From NCBI GenBank assembly GCA_963662175.1, contig OY759214.1, positions 12,462,001-12,526,000 of the forward strand: a stretch of DNA of 64,000 bases, read 5' to 3'. Within the stretch, counting starts at the first letter, position 1. Each line of letters starts with the position of its first letter. This document shows, piece after piece, positions 53,820 through 64,000 of the stretch. This DNA comes from Aradus depressus. Its lineage: Eukaryota > Arthropoda > Insecta > Hemiptera > Aradidae. A program made the translations under genes and the position numbers. The notes under the pieces were generated by a model that had not been told where the DNA came from, ran no database searches, and worked only from the letters and a program-made list of their open reading frames with translations.

Positions 53820-54165
53820 GAGGGCGCCGGTAGCTCAGTGGCTTGCCTTCTGAGCTCAATGTCGTGGGTTCGAAACCCAACCGAGGCCCTTAGTTTATTT
53901 TATCTGGGAGGTAAAATAAACTTAAGCACTCCGTCCTTCGGATGGAACGTAAACTTAAGCACTCCGTCCTTCATGGTCCCGAGCCTGTACGATGTCAGAT
54001 ACTGGTTGTAGACCCCTACCCTAGGAGAATAAAAATTTAGGGTAGGCAAAATTTAGGATTTCGACAGTAGAGTCGGGCTCATGTCCGCCAGAGTGACGAA
54101 AGAGCGCTCTGGTAGTAGGCGATATGACCTCGTAGTTAAAGCCCAGGCATGAGTCATAAAACCTA
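53820..54165 (+). mobile_element. SINE-A, full length with internal duplication
   Basis: GAGGGCGCCGGTAGCTCAGT, B box GGTTCGAAACCC. The block TAAACTTAAGCACTCCGTCC occurs twice (from 53918 and 53950). It ends GCATGAGTCATAAAACCTAA-CCTAAAC, a telomere-like tail. Confidence 0.88.
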
Positions 54166-55265
54166 ACCTAAACATGTACCTACTTAATAAATGGCACTGC
54201 CCGTGCTTATCCGAGCTGGTTTTTCACATGCAAGCACCCTAGGTCCCATTATTTACAATATATACACTAGTACGCTATACATTGTCTACTAGGGTATCCT
54301 TTCTGCAACGATGAAATATTTTCTTCTTTAGTAAAAGTACAACACCGAAATTGAGAAATATTCCCATATCTGCCGGACCAATTAAATGAAAATTTATTAG
54401 ATTCCAAATTGTTGTTGCCATTTGTGTCTTCTTCAGATAACTGTATTTCTTCAATATATTCTATAATTGGTTCTCTTTTCGAGTACCAGGACCCCTTTTT
54501 GGTTCTTGCACGTTCACCCTCTTGTGCACTAAAGTGGGGTTGTGAACTTCCTGCAGGTAACTATAGACAACATGAGATATTCATCAAGGGTCGATATGGG
54601 AGCCGTTTCTTACTCCTGAAGAGAAGTTTTCTTCGAGTTCTTATTGTTGCCTGTACGTCTGATTGTCAGAAAGTTTCCAAATAATGTTTATAGGTTACTT
54701 AGTTTCATATAAAAAAATATATAATAATAAATACAATTTCAGATTTAATTTAATTTCTCTTTTAATTCCATTTAAATAAGAATTAATGTTGAATAGACTT
54801 GTTAAAGGTGCATAAGGTTTTTTTTCACTCCTCAGATAAGGAGGTCTCTGCCGGAAATAAATTGAATGACCCGTCAAAACGCCCAGTCGTTCGCCTGATT
54901 TATTCAGAAAAGCTGATTCTTATATAAAAGCCGTAAAGGAACCATTAATGAGAGCAAAGTTGGGAGGTGCTGGTGTCAACCAAACAGCAAAAATGCATAA
55001 AAAATGATTATATTTAATATGAAAAAATATCTAATCATTAATAATAACTGACTGATACGAAGTGAATGTGCATTATTTTTATTCATTTGGTTAACAAATT
55101 CTTTCGTTTTTTAATCGAACCGTTAGGAACTTGTCTGCGCGAAATATATTGATGATGTTTTTGATACGGTCTTTAGAAGATAATTCTAGCATAACATTGA
55201 CATTTTACATGATTTGAAAAAAAAAAAAAAAAAATGCAGTGTAGCCATTGTATGCATAAACAATG
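54166..55265. other. Unassigned, no confident gene
   Basis: 54290-54990 is less AT-rich in places, but I could not build an exon with a recognisable domain. It ends with a poly(A) tract at 55216-55236 just before the 213-bp array. Confidence 0.4.
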
Positions 55266-55267
55266 GT

Positions 55268-58200
55268 AGTGTGTGTACGGTCTATTGTCTGACGGGGCTG
55301 GGAGTGACACGGAAGAGTGGAAGTGGGCGTGTGCCACCCCCAGCTATTTGGATCTGTGCTACCGCGGACAGGTCGCTGACCTCTTCATCCCGCTCATTCT
55401 TCTTTCTCCTACTTTCTCAATCCTCTCTTACCACTTCCGCGTCATTATCAATAGTCTCTTACTCCCACCTGGGATGACAGTGTGTGTGTAGGATCTGTTG
55501 TCTGACGGGGCTGGGAGTGACACGGAAGAGTGGACGTGGTCGTGTGCCACCCCCAGCTATTTGGATCTGTGCTACCGCGGACAGGTCGCTGACCTCTTCA
55601 TCCCGCTCATTCTTCTTTCTCCTACTTTCTCAATCCTCTCTTACCACTTCCGCGTCATTATCAATAGTCTTACTCCCACCTGGGATGACAGTGTGTGTGT
55701 AGGATCTGTTGTCTGACGGGGCTGGGAGTGACACGGAAGAGTGGAAGTGGGCGTGTGCCACCCCCAGCTATTTGGATCTGTGCTACCGCGGACAGGTCGC
55801 TGACCTCTTCATCCCGCTCATTCTTCTTTCTCCTACTTTCTCAATCCTCTCTTACCACTTCCGCGTCATTATCAATAGTCTCTTACTCCCACCTGGGATG
55901 ACAGTGTGTGTGTAGGTTCTGTTGTCTGACGGGGCTGGGAGTGACACGGAAGAGTGGAAGTGGGCGTGTGCCACCCCCAGCTATTTGGATCTGTGCTACC
56001 GCGGACAGGTCGCTGACCTCTTCATCCCGCTCATTCTTCTTTCTCCTACTTTCTCAATCCTCTCTTACCACTTCCGCGTCATTATCAATAGTCTTACTCC
56101 CACCTGGGATGACAGTGTGTGTGTAGGATCTGTTGTCTGACGGGGCTGGGAGTGACACGGAAGAGTGGAAGTGAGCGTGTGCCACCCCCAGCTATTTGGA
56201 TCTGTGCTACCGCGGACAGGTCGCTGACCTCTTCATCCCGCTCATTCTTCTTTCTCCTACTTTCTCAATCCTCTCTTACCACTTCCGCGTCATTATCAAT
56301 AGTCTCTTACTCTCACCTGGGATGACAGTGTGTGTGTAGGATCTGTTGTCTGACGGGGCTGGGAGTGACACGGAAGAGTGGAAGTGGGCGTGTGCCACCC
56401 CCAGCTATTTGGATCTGTCCTACCGCGGACAGGTCGCTGACCTCTTCATCCCGCTCATTCTTCTTTCTCCTACTTTCTCAATCCTCTCTTACCACTTCCG
56501 CGTCATTATCAATAGTCTCTTACTCCCACCTGGGATGACAGTGTGTGTGTAGGTTCTGTTGTCTGACGGGGCTGGGAGTGACACGGAAGAGTGGACGTGG
56601 TCGTGTGCCACCCCCAGCTATTTGGATCTGTGCTACCGCGGACAGGTCGCTGACCTCTTCATCCCGCTCATTCTTCTTTCTCCTACTTTCTCAATCCTCT
56701 CTTACCACTTCCGCGTCATTATCAATAGTCTCTTACTCCCACCTGGGATGACAGTGTGTGTGTAGGTTCTGTTGTTCTGACGGGGCTGGGAGTGACACGG
56801 AAGAGTGGACGTGGTCGTGTGCCACCCCCAGCTATTTGGATCTGTGCTACCGCGGACAGGTCGCTGACCTCTTCATCCCGCTCATTCTTCTTTCTCCTAC
56901 TTTCTCAATCCTCTCTTACCACTTCCGCGTCATTATCAATAGTCTCTTACTCTCACCTGGGATGACAGTGTGTGTGTAGGATCTGTTGTCTGACGGGGCT
57001 GGGAGTGACACGGAAGAGTGGAAGTGGGCGTGTGCCACCCCCAGCTATTTGGATCTGTGCTACCGCGGACAGGTCGCTGACCTCTTCATCCCGCTCATTC
57101 TTCTTTCTCCTACTTTCTCAATCCTCTCTTACCACTTCCGCGTCATTATCAATAGTCTCTTACTCCCACCTGGGATGACAGTGTGTGTGTAGGTTCTGTT
57201 GTCTGACGGGGCTGGGAGTGACACGGAAGAGTGGACGTGGTCGTGTGCCACCCCCAGCTATTTGGATCTGTGCTACCGCGGACAGGTCGCTGACCTCTTC
57301 ATCCCGCTCATTCTTCTTTCTCCTACTTTCTCAATCCTCTCTTACCACTTCCGCGTCATTATCAATAGTCTCTTACTCCCACCTGGGATGACAGTGTGTG
57401 TGTAGGTTCTGTTGTTCTGACGGGGCTGGGAGTGACACGGAAGAGTGGACGTGGTCGTGTGCCACCCCCAGCTATTTGGATCTGTGCTACCGCGGACAGG
57501 TCGCTGACCTCTTCATCCCGCTCATTCTTCTTTCTCCTACTTTCTCAATCCTCTCTTACCACTTCCGCGTCATTATCAATAGTCTTACTCCCACCTGGGA
57601 TGACAGTGTGTGTGTAGGTTCTGTTGTCTGACGGGGCTGGGAGTGACACGGAAGAGTGGACGTGGTCGTGTGCCACCCCCAGCTATTTGGATCTGTGCTA
57701 CCGCGGACAGGTCGCTGACCTCTTCATCCCGCTCATTCTTCTTTCTCCTACTTTCTCAATCCTCTCTTACCACTTCCGCGTCATTATCAATAGTCTTACT
57801 CCCACCTGGGATGACAGTGTGTGTGTAGGATCTGTTGTCTGACGGGGCTGGGAGTGACACGGAAGAGTGGACGTGGTCGTGTGCCACCCCCAGCTATTTG
57901 GATCTGTGCTACCGCGGACAGGTCGCTGACCTCTTCATCCCGCTCATTCTTCTTTCTCCTACTTTCTCAATCCTCTCTTACCACTTCCGCGTCATTATCA
58001 ATAGTCTTACTCCCACCTGGGATGACAGTGTGTGTGTAGGATCTGTTGTCTGACGGGGCTGGGAGTGACACGGAAGAGTGGAAGTGGGCGTGTGCCACCC
58101 CCAGCTATTTGGATCTGTGCTACCGCGGACAGGTCGCTGACCTCTTCATCCCGCTCATTCTTCTTTCTCCTACTTTCTCAATCCTCTCTTACCACTTCCG

Positions 58201-60160
58201 CGTCATTATCAATAGTCTCTTACTCCCACCTGGGATGACAGTGTGTGTGTAGGTTCTGTTGTCTGACGGGGCTGGGAGTGACACGGAAGAGTGGAAGTGG
58301 GCGTGTGCCACCCCCAGCTATTTGGATCTGTGCTACCGCGGACAGGTCGCTGACCTCTTCATCCCGCTCATTCTTCTTTCTCCTACTTTCTCAATCCTCT
58401 CTTACCACTTCCGCGTCATTATCAATAGTCTTACTCCCACCTGGGATGACAGTGTGTGTGTAGGATCTGTTGTCTGACGGGGCTGGGAGTGACACGGAAG
58501 AGTGGAAGTGAGCGTGTGCCACCCCCAGCTATTTGGATCTGTGCTACCGCGGACAGGTCGCTGACCTCTTCATCCCGCTCATTCTTCTTTCTCCTACTTT
58601 CTCAATCCTCTCTTACCACTTCCGCGTCATTATCAATAGTCTCTTACTCTCACCTGGGATGACAGTGTGTGTGTAGGATCTGTTGTCTGACGGGGCTGGG
58701 AGTGACACGGAAGAGTGGAAGTGGGCGTGTGCCACCCCCAGCTATTTGGATCTGTCCTACCGCGGACAGGTCGCTGACCTCTTCATCCCGCTCATTCTTC
58801 TTTCTCCTACTTTCTCAATCCTCTCTTACCACTTCCGCGTCATTATCAATAGTCTCTTACTCCCACCTGGGATGACAGTGTGTGTGTAGGTTCTGTTGTC
58901 TGACGGGGCTGGGAGTGACACGGAAGAGTGGACGTGGTCGTGTGCCACCCCCAGCTATTTGGATCTGTGCTACCGCGGACAGGTCGCTGACCTCTTCATC
59001 CCGCTCATTCTTCTTTCTCCTACTTTCTCAATCCTCTCTTACCACTTCCGCGTCATTATCAATAGTCTCTTACTCCCACCTGGGATGACAGTGTGTGTGT
59101 AGGTTCTGTTGTTCTGACGGGGCTGGGAGTGACACGGAAGAGTGGACGTGGTCGTGTGCCACCCCCAGCTATTTGGATCTGTGCTACCGCGGACAGGTCG
59201 CTGACCTCTTCATCCCGCTCATTCTTCTTTCTCCTACTTTCTCAATCCTCTCTTACCACTTCCGCGTCATTATCAATAGTCTCTTACTCCCACCTGGGAT
59301 GACAGTGTGTGTGTAGGTTCTGTTGTCTGACGGGGCTGGGAGTGACACGGAAGAGTGGAAGTGGGCGTGTGCCACCCCCAGCTATTTGGATCTGTGCTAC
59401 CGCGGACAGGTCGCTGACCTCTTCATCCCGCTCATTCTTCTTTCTCCTACTTTCTCAATCCTCTCTTACCACTTCCGCGTCATTATCAATAGTCTCTTAC
59501 TCCCACCTGGGATGACAGTGTGTGTGTAGGTTCTGTTGTCTGACGGGGCTGGGAGTGACACGGAAGAGTGGAAGTGGGCGTGTGCCACCCCCAGCTATTT
59601 GGATCTGTGCTACCGCGGACAGGTCGCTGACCTCTTCATCCCGCTCATTCTTCTTTCTCCTACTTTCTCAATCCTCTCTTACCACTTCCGCGTCATTATC
59701 AATAGTCTCTTACTCCCACCTGGGATGACAGTGTGTGTGTAGGTTCTGTTGTCTGACGGGGCTGGGAGTGACACGGAAGAGTGGAAGTGGGCGTGTGCCA
59801 CCCCCAGCTATTTGGATCTGTGCTACCGCGGACAGGTCGCTGACCTCTTCATCCCGCTCATTCTTCTTTCTCATACTTTCTCAATCCTCTCTTACCAGTT
59901 CCGCGTCATTATCAATAGTCTCTTACTCCCACCTGGGATGACAGTGTGTGTGTAGGATCTGTTGTCTGACGGGGCTGGGAGTGACACGGAAGAGTGGACG
60001 TGGTCGTGTGCCACCCCCAACTATTTGGATCTGTGCTACCGCGGACAGGTCGCTGACCTCTTCATCCCGCTCATTCTTTCTTTCTCCTACTTTCTCAATC
60101 TTCTTTCTTACCTCTCCCCTTACTTCGCCCTTGGACAAAGAAAGGATGAAGTAAACCGAT
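55268..60160 (+). repeat. 213-bp tandem array, 23 units
   Basis: Unit starts GTCTGACGGGGCTGGGAGTG and ends GGGATGACAGTGTGTGTGTA. Lengths are 213, 211 (CT missing) or 214 (extra T in GTTGTTCTG). Units are almost identical. They are more GC-rich than the surroundings and hold an open segment of about 67 codons, TCTGAC to TAG. Variant sites: AAGTGGGCG, ACGTGGTCG or AAGTGAGCG (a stop in the open frame); TGTGC or TGTCC. Copies 2-8 recur in the same order as copies 13-19, offset 2337 bp. Confidence 0.97.
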
Positions 60161-60162
60161 AA
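59949..60162 (+). CDS. Possible ancestral exon: diverged last unit of the array
   Basis: After TGTGTGTGTAG (acceptor-like) the last unit reads DLLSDGAGSDTEEWTWSCAT, PNYLDLCYRGQVADLFIPLI and LSFSYFLNLLSYLSPYFALG, then QRKDEVNR and TAA. Beyond the conserved first 130 bases it departs from the array and continues as a coherent hydrophobic segment with a basic end, like an extracellular stretch plus a membrane helix. The layout recalls the first helix of ABCC/MRP-type TMD0, but that is a guess. No ATG begins the frame. It could be the source exon from which the array was amplified, or simply the diverged array edge. Confidence 0.25.
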
Positions 60163-62029
60163 AAATTCCTGAACCTGCCTATGGAGAGCTTCCTGTATTT
60201 CTCGTCACTGTAACAGTGATGCGGGCGATAGTATGGATTTATAGACCTCTCGTAACTCTATTCTTAGAACAGTAACAGGGAGCACATCACGATTATTTTT
60301 CAACCACGGAGCACCTAGTACACCTTATCCTAGTCCTTCAGGAATTTATCGCTGTAGTTACTTCACCATATTTTTAAGTTTCGAAAGCACGTTGTTTAAT
60401 TTTTTTAAACAAAAACAAATTCAGATCTCCCCCTCCCTTCACACACAAAGCGATTTTACACGGTATTAGATATGTTTTTGTCCGTTTTAGCCAATTTTTA
60501 ACCAAAAGTTAGATTAAATAACATGATATTTTGATAAATAAACTTTTAATAACATAGTTTCAAGCATTAACAACATTTTGTATACATAACAGCCCCAAAA
60601 TAGACACGCGTGATCTGGAAAAGTGTTGATTCGAACAGAGGATGATATTCAATCGCTTGAGAATCTCGGGTTTTTACTTTTTACCAAATTATTTTTGGAA
60701 TGAGGACCCTCTTTTTTTATCCGGACCAAAAAAAAAAAAAAAAATGGGGGGTTACACCATTATCCTGTACTTTTGTTTGTTTATTTATTTGTACGTTTCC
60801 ACATAATTCTAAAAACGGTTGAACAGAATTGGGTGCAGTTTTGTCAGTAGTAGACTCCGGAGGTGGTTATTGGTATCCTATTCTATTTAAAAAGTCGGTC
60901 GCCATCTTGGATTGAAAATGTGATAATCCTTTTGACAGTGGAATTTGGTTCCACAGCGGTATTGAATGTTAATTTCTGCTATGCAGGATGTCAGATGCTA
61001 ATATTCAACTATGTTGGATTTTATTAATAATGTATTATTTTTTTTCACGTTATTAAAATTATGTAAACTATGTAGTACACTTAACAATAAATCATGAACA
61101 GAAAACAAAACACTTGAGTCACAGTGAGGTGTCCTCCTCAGGCAGGAGGTCACGCGGCCAACGTCGATTCAGTCATTGTTTCCAATAGTGTGTCCTTTTG
61201 TGAATTTTTTGTGTAAAAATGTGTTTAGTTGTTGTGTGATTGTTCGAAGAACTTTAGTTTGGATGGCTTGAAATCTTTTGGTGTGTGAGGGCTTAGCTGA
61301 ACACCATATTACCAGATCGGTCTGTTAACACTCTTGTTGACAGTCGTTTGTTCTTGTCTATTATTCTTCTGAACAGGCCAAAACATCGTTTCGAATAATG
61401 TATTATCTACAAATCTACAAAAAAAACTATTGTTGAATAGCGACTGCAGTGTTCTAATTCTAGGGGTATTGAGGGTCAGTCCAAATAAAACATTACAACT
61501 TTTGAATAGCCAAATTTTTGATATGTTTCAGTGCTTGGAATACAGAGGGTTGAGAATTCAGGTGGAGTCGCGTTCACAGTGTGTTAAACGATTCAATTGC
61601 AATAAAGACTGCACACATGACCTTTTTAACGATATTAAACGTATGGGAACATTAGCGATTGTTTGTTACGCCTGGTCTGACCATATTGTGCTCTCCGGAG
61701 GCGGCCGTGCCGGAGAAGAGCAGTGACCTCACCCTCCTAGCTTTGGGGAGGTCATCAACACACCGCTCAAATCTCACTCACCCACCACAAGGAAACATTT
61801 GACACCGTATTCCCCCTCCCCCCCCCCCCCCCCCCCTCCCTCCCTCCCACTTCCCTTTCAATTCGAACCCGGAATCTTTTTAAGCACATTCTTATGTGTT
61901 GTAAACTGATTTATAATTATATAAACCTTAACCCATCAATTATAATTTATGGAAAACATTATTTTATAACAACGATTCAATTATCTCGCGTTTTCATTTT
62001 TAATTACTAAATTTTTAATTATTATACTT
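60163..62029. other. Mostly AT-rich; weak GC-richer patches, no confirmed gene
   Basis: 61125-61260 holds an initiator-like ATTCAGTCATTG after a GGTCACGCGGCCAACG patch. 61640-61790 is CpG-containing with frames of 50-98 codons but no known domain. A C homopolymer lies at 61810-61838. None of this is enough to call a gene. Confidence 0.35.
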
Positions 62030-62180
62030 CCCCAGTTATAAATAGTTAGTAACGTAATCCATCAGAAAAGAAATCCATTAGAAGTTTTCGACGGAATTTT
62101 ATTTAGGGGTTGAGAAGTCCCTTAGGCACCTAGATTTTAAGCCAGATTGGCCGAAAAGGAAAAGAGTTTAGAGAGTGGGT
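62030..62180. repeat. R1 fragment
   Basis: TTCCCCAGTTATAAATAGTT to AAGCCAGATTGGCCGAAAAG; a decayed R1 monomer. Confidence 0.4.
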
Positions 62181-62204
62181 TAAAACTTCGTTTGTTGTTT
62201 GTTT

Positions 62205-62395
62205 TCGTGACTCATGTTTGGACTTTAACTACGAAGTCAAATCGCCTACTACCAGAGCGCTATTTCGTCGCTAGGTTTGGTTACCTAGTGTAAGGCGTCT
62301 TCAACGGGTACCTGATTCACACATGCTCGGGGACACATGCTTGAAGTTTATCCGAAGGATGGCGTGCTCAAGTTCTTGATTGATTACACAAATTT
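62205..62395 (-). mobile_element. SINE-A fragment, decayed
   Basis: Reverse strand: GTGACTCATGTTTGGACTTT, CTACTACCAGAGCGCTATTT to CCGAAGGATGGCGTGCTCAA. Head missing. Confidence 0.72.
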
Positions 62396-62449
62396 TGAAG
62401 TAGAGAGGAACACTGCCGCTAATTCACCAACGCTTTATTTGTTTTGTCT

Positions 62450-62562
62450 CATGTCCTGGCTTTAACTACGAGGTGATTTCGCCTACTACCAGAGTTCTCT
62501 TTCGTCACTCTGGTGGAAATGAGCCCGACTCTACTATGCTAGTCCTAAATTTTGCCTACTTA
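62450..62562 (-). mobile_element. SINE-A 3'-end fragment
   Basis: Reverse strand: CTCATGTCCTGGCTTTAACT to CCTAAATTTTGCCTACTTAC. About 110 bp of the 3' block. Confidence 0.75.
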
Positions 62563-62967
62563 CATCTTAATCGATTACTTTCATTATTGAAGTGTTTTTT
62601 TATACAATTCTCTATTATGGGCTGATTTTCATTAAATTATCTCCAAATTGAAAAAAAAAAAATATTTAGATAAATTGAAAAATTGCCGTATTTTTTCCGC
62701 ATATTGAATTAAATATGAACGTAGAGTGGGAAATACTAAGAGTGTTTTGAAGAATACCCGTAAACCTTGACTCGTTGTAACTTAGTAAAAATAAATCTCC
62801 AAGCACGAATTTTTTTTATATCTGAGAACGAGGTGAAGACCATCTTGAAATGTCATTGAGAAAATTTAAATAAGATATCCTTTTATGGAAGGATTCAAAG
62901 TCATTATTTTATGTTTACTTTACTTAATTTTTTTTGTTTATTTATTTATTTTTAACACAGTAAGAGC

Positions 62968-63205
62968 GTCCCTGTATTAAGAGCATCCCTGTAGTAAGAG
63001 CATCCCAGTAGTAAGAGTATCCCTGTAGTAAGAGCATCCCTGTAGTAGGAGCATCCCAGTAGTAAGAGTATCCCTGTAGTAAGAGCATCCCTGTAGTAGG
63101 AGCATCCCTGTAGTAGAACATCCCTGTAGTAGGAGCCTCCCTGTAGTAAGAGCATCCCTGTAGTAGGAGCATCTCTGTAGTAAGAGCATTCCTGTAGTAA
63201 GGTGT
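62968..63205. repeat. 17-bp minisatellite, about 14 copies
   Basis: Unit AGCATCCCTGTAGTAAG, with variants CCCAGTAG and AGTATCCC. The three minus frames it keeps open (LLLQGCSYYRDA-like) are a by-product. Confidence 0.93.
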
Positions 63206-63490
63206 ATCGATGTCATTTTACAGCTAACCAGTTATTACATCAGCTTGTTTTGGTTGGTGTCCTTCTTGTCTTGTTGACGGAATTGGGTACAAATCGAGAT
63301 GAAAATAAATTATTCGATATATATATATATAAATATAGATGGGTTGTAGTAGTAGTAATTGGTTTTGGTTTGACGCGCAACAGCCAGGGTGGCGCCCATC
63401 CAGCCTATTTTACAATATCTAAATTTTTGGATAAATAAATAAAAATATAACAATAATAAAAAAACAACAGTAACAAGCTTGAGTGTAGTT

Positions 63491-63658
63491 TCAGCTAAGG
63501 AAACGAGCTGTCACTGACGAAGCGTCCGACGACGAATCGTTCATAGACTATTATATGCAGAGGCATATCAGAGCGGACTTGAGAGACAATACGACGATCG
63601 ATCAACCGCCCCGTGGTCTTGCTAAGCGACTCCATGAGAACGGCACATCCCCGCTGTG
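63491..63658 (+). CDS. Possible terminal coding exon, unidentified
   Basis: TAGTTTCAG is followed by an open frame reading LRKRAVTDEASDDESFIDYY, MQRHIRADLRDNTTIDQPPR and GLAKRLHENGTSPL, then TGA. The mixed acidic and basic composition and balanced GC (about half, against very AT-rich flanks) look coding. I recognise no family. It could be an exon of an unseen gene or part of a transposon; the repeat R4 begins about 200 bp further right. Confidence 0.25.
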
Positions 63659-63857
63659 ATCTGGGAGCAGCCACAGAGGGCGCAACAGGGCATTCTCATA
63701 TTTATTTTTTATTTTATTTATTATTATTATTTTTTCTTTATGATCTATATATTTTTTTAATATATATATTGTGGTAAAAGAAATTATGTTGTTAAATAAA
63801 AATAAATAAATAATAATAAAATTATAATTAAATAAACAATAAATTACCACATTTCCT

Positions 63858-64000
63858 GAAGAAATTTTATAACTCTGGTCTTTTACTAAATTTTGGTTTC
63901 TACAGTAGTTTACGAAAAGGGCCTTAAAAAAATGTCAACAGTTCAAGACGTGCAATTTTTAAGAAAGTGCATTTAATTTTAAAAAATTTCAATTAACAAA
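63858..64000. repeat. R4 copy, uninterrupted, runs off the window
   Basis: CCTGAAGAAATTTTATAACT, GGTCTTTTACTAAATTTTGG, GAAAAGGGCCTTAAAAAAAT, AACAGTTCAAGACGTGCAAT. It shows the R4 sequence without the MITE found in the copy at 18412. Confidence 0.75.

Noticed and set aside
55268..60160. Multi-domain gene or paralogous gene cluster
   Set aside because: Units carry stops, change length by 1-2 bp and start at non-ATG codons; it is a tandem DNA array. Only the last unit is kept as a weak exon candidate.
61430..61726. 98-codon plus-strand frame
   Set aside because: No ATG with supporting context, no recognised domain, and composition changes abruptly within it; not strong enough to call.
62942..63216. 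Minus-strand MLLLQGCSYYRDA-type frames
   Set aside because: By-product of a 17-bp minisatellite.

Overview
The window is repeat-rich, AT-rich nuclear DNA from an animal, most likely an insect. The evidence is spliced GT-AG exons of a conserved animal gene, an intron-less nuclear tRNA gene, tRNA-derived SINEs, Jockey-like, mariner, Tigger, PIF/Harbinger, hAT and Helitron elements, and SINE tails made of AACCT units (the complement of the insect telomere motif TTAGG). I cannot name the species; Hemiptera is only a guess. No bacterial, viral or organellar gene block is seen.

Layout. At 710-13248 (+) lie nine consecutive exons forming the C-terminal 430 codons of a GAPVD1 / Gapex-5 / RME-6 orthologue, an endosomal Rab5 exchange factor. 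They include the whole VPS9 region and the stop codon; the 5' part of the gene lies left of the window. Its introns are packed with transposons: a 1.45-kb PIF/Harbinger element with perfect 66-bp ends, degenerate Jockey pieces, SINEs, and nested MITEs. Candidate poly(A) signals follow at 13349 and 13368. From 13.4 to 17 kb the DNA is very AT-rich. A tRNA-Ile(AAT) gene lies at 17324-17397 (-). From 17.6 to 32.9 kb are broken retrotransposon, Tigger and mariner genes, two SINE families, and MITEs, some with clear target-site duplications. At 32.95-35.05 kb is a 110-bp satellite (19 copies), followed by a perfect 45-bp-arm hairpin and a non-autonomous Helitron (35520-37060) that carries a 66-bp minisatellite. 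At 40.25-40.73 kb is a GC-rich island with a perfect CRE and a possible splice donor, a candidate promoter. Further right are more SINEs, a 47-bp hairpin minisatellite (45.6 kb), a 44-bp minisatellite with higher-order structure (47 kb), the RNase H end of a non-LTR element (49.4-50.0 kb), and a 4.9-kb array of 23 units of about 213 bp (55.27-60.16 kb) whose last unit opens into a longer reading frame. A possible short coding exon is at 63491-63658.

The most interesting pattern is a dispersed family of short hammerhead-ribozyme-like motifs (CTGANGA, one extra base, a variable complementary stem, GAAA, a palindromic helix III). They sit in foldback repeats. Two of the foldbacks are flanked by 12-bp target-site duplications, and one insertion has duplicated the 5' splice site of a GAPVD1 exon. 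Stem II and the helix III palindrome differ between loci but stay self-complementary, the signature of RNA structure. Hammerheads are known in Penelope-like retroelements; the constant extra base makes this set worth testing.
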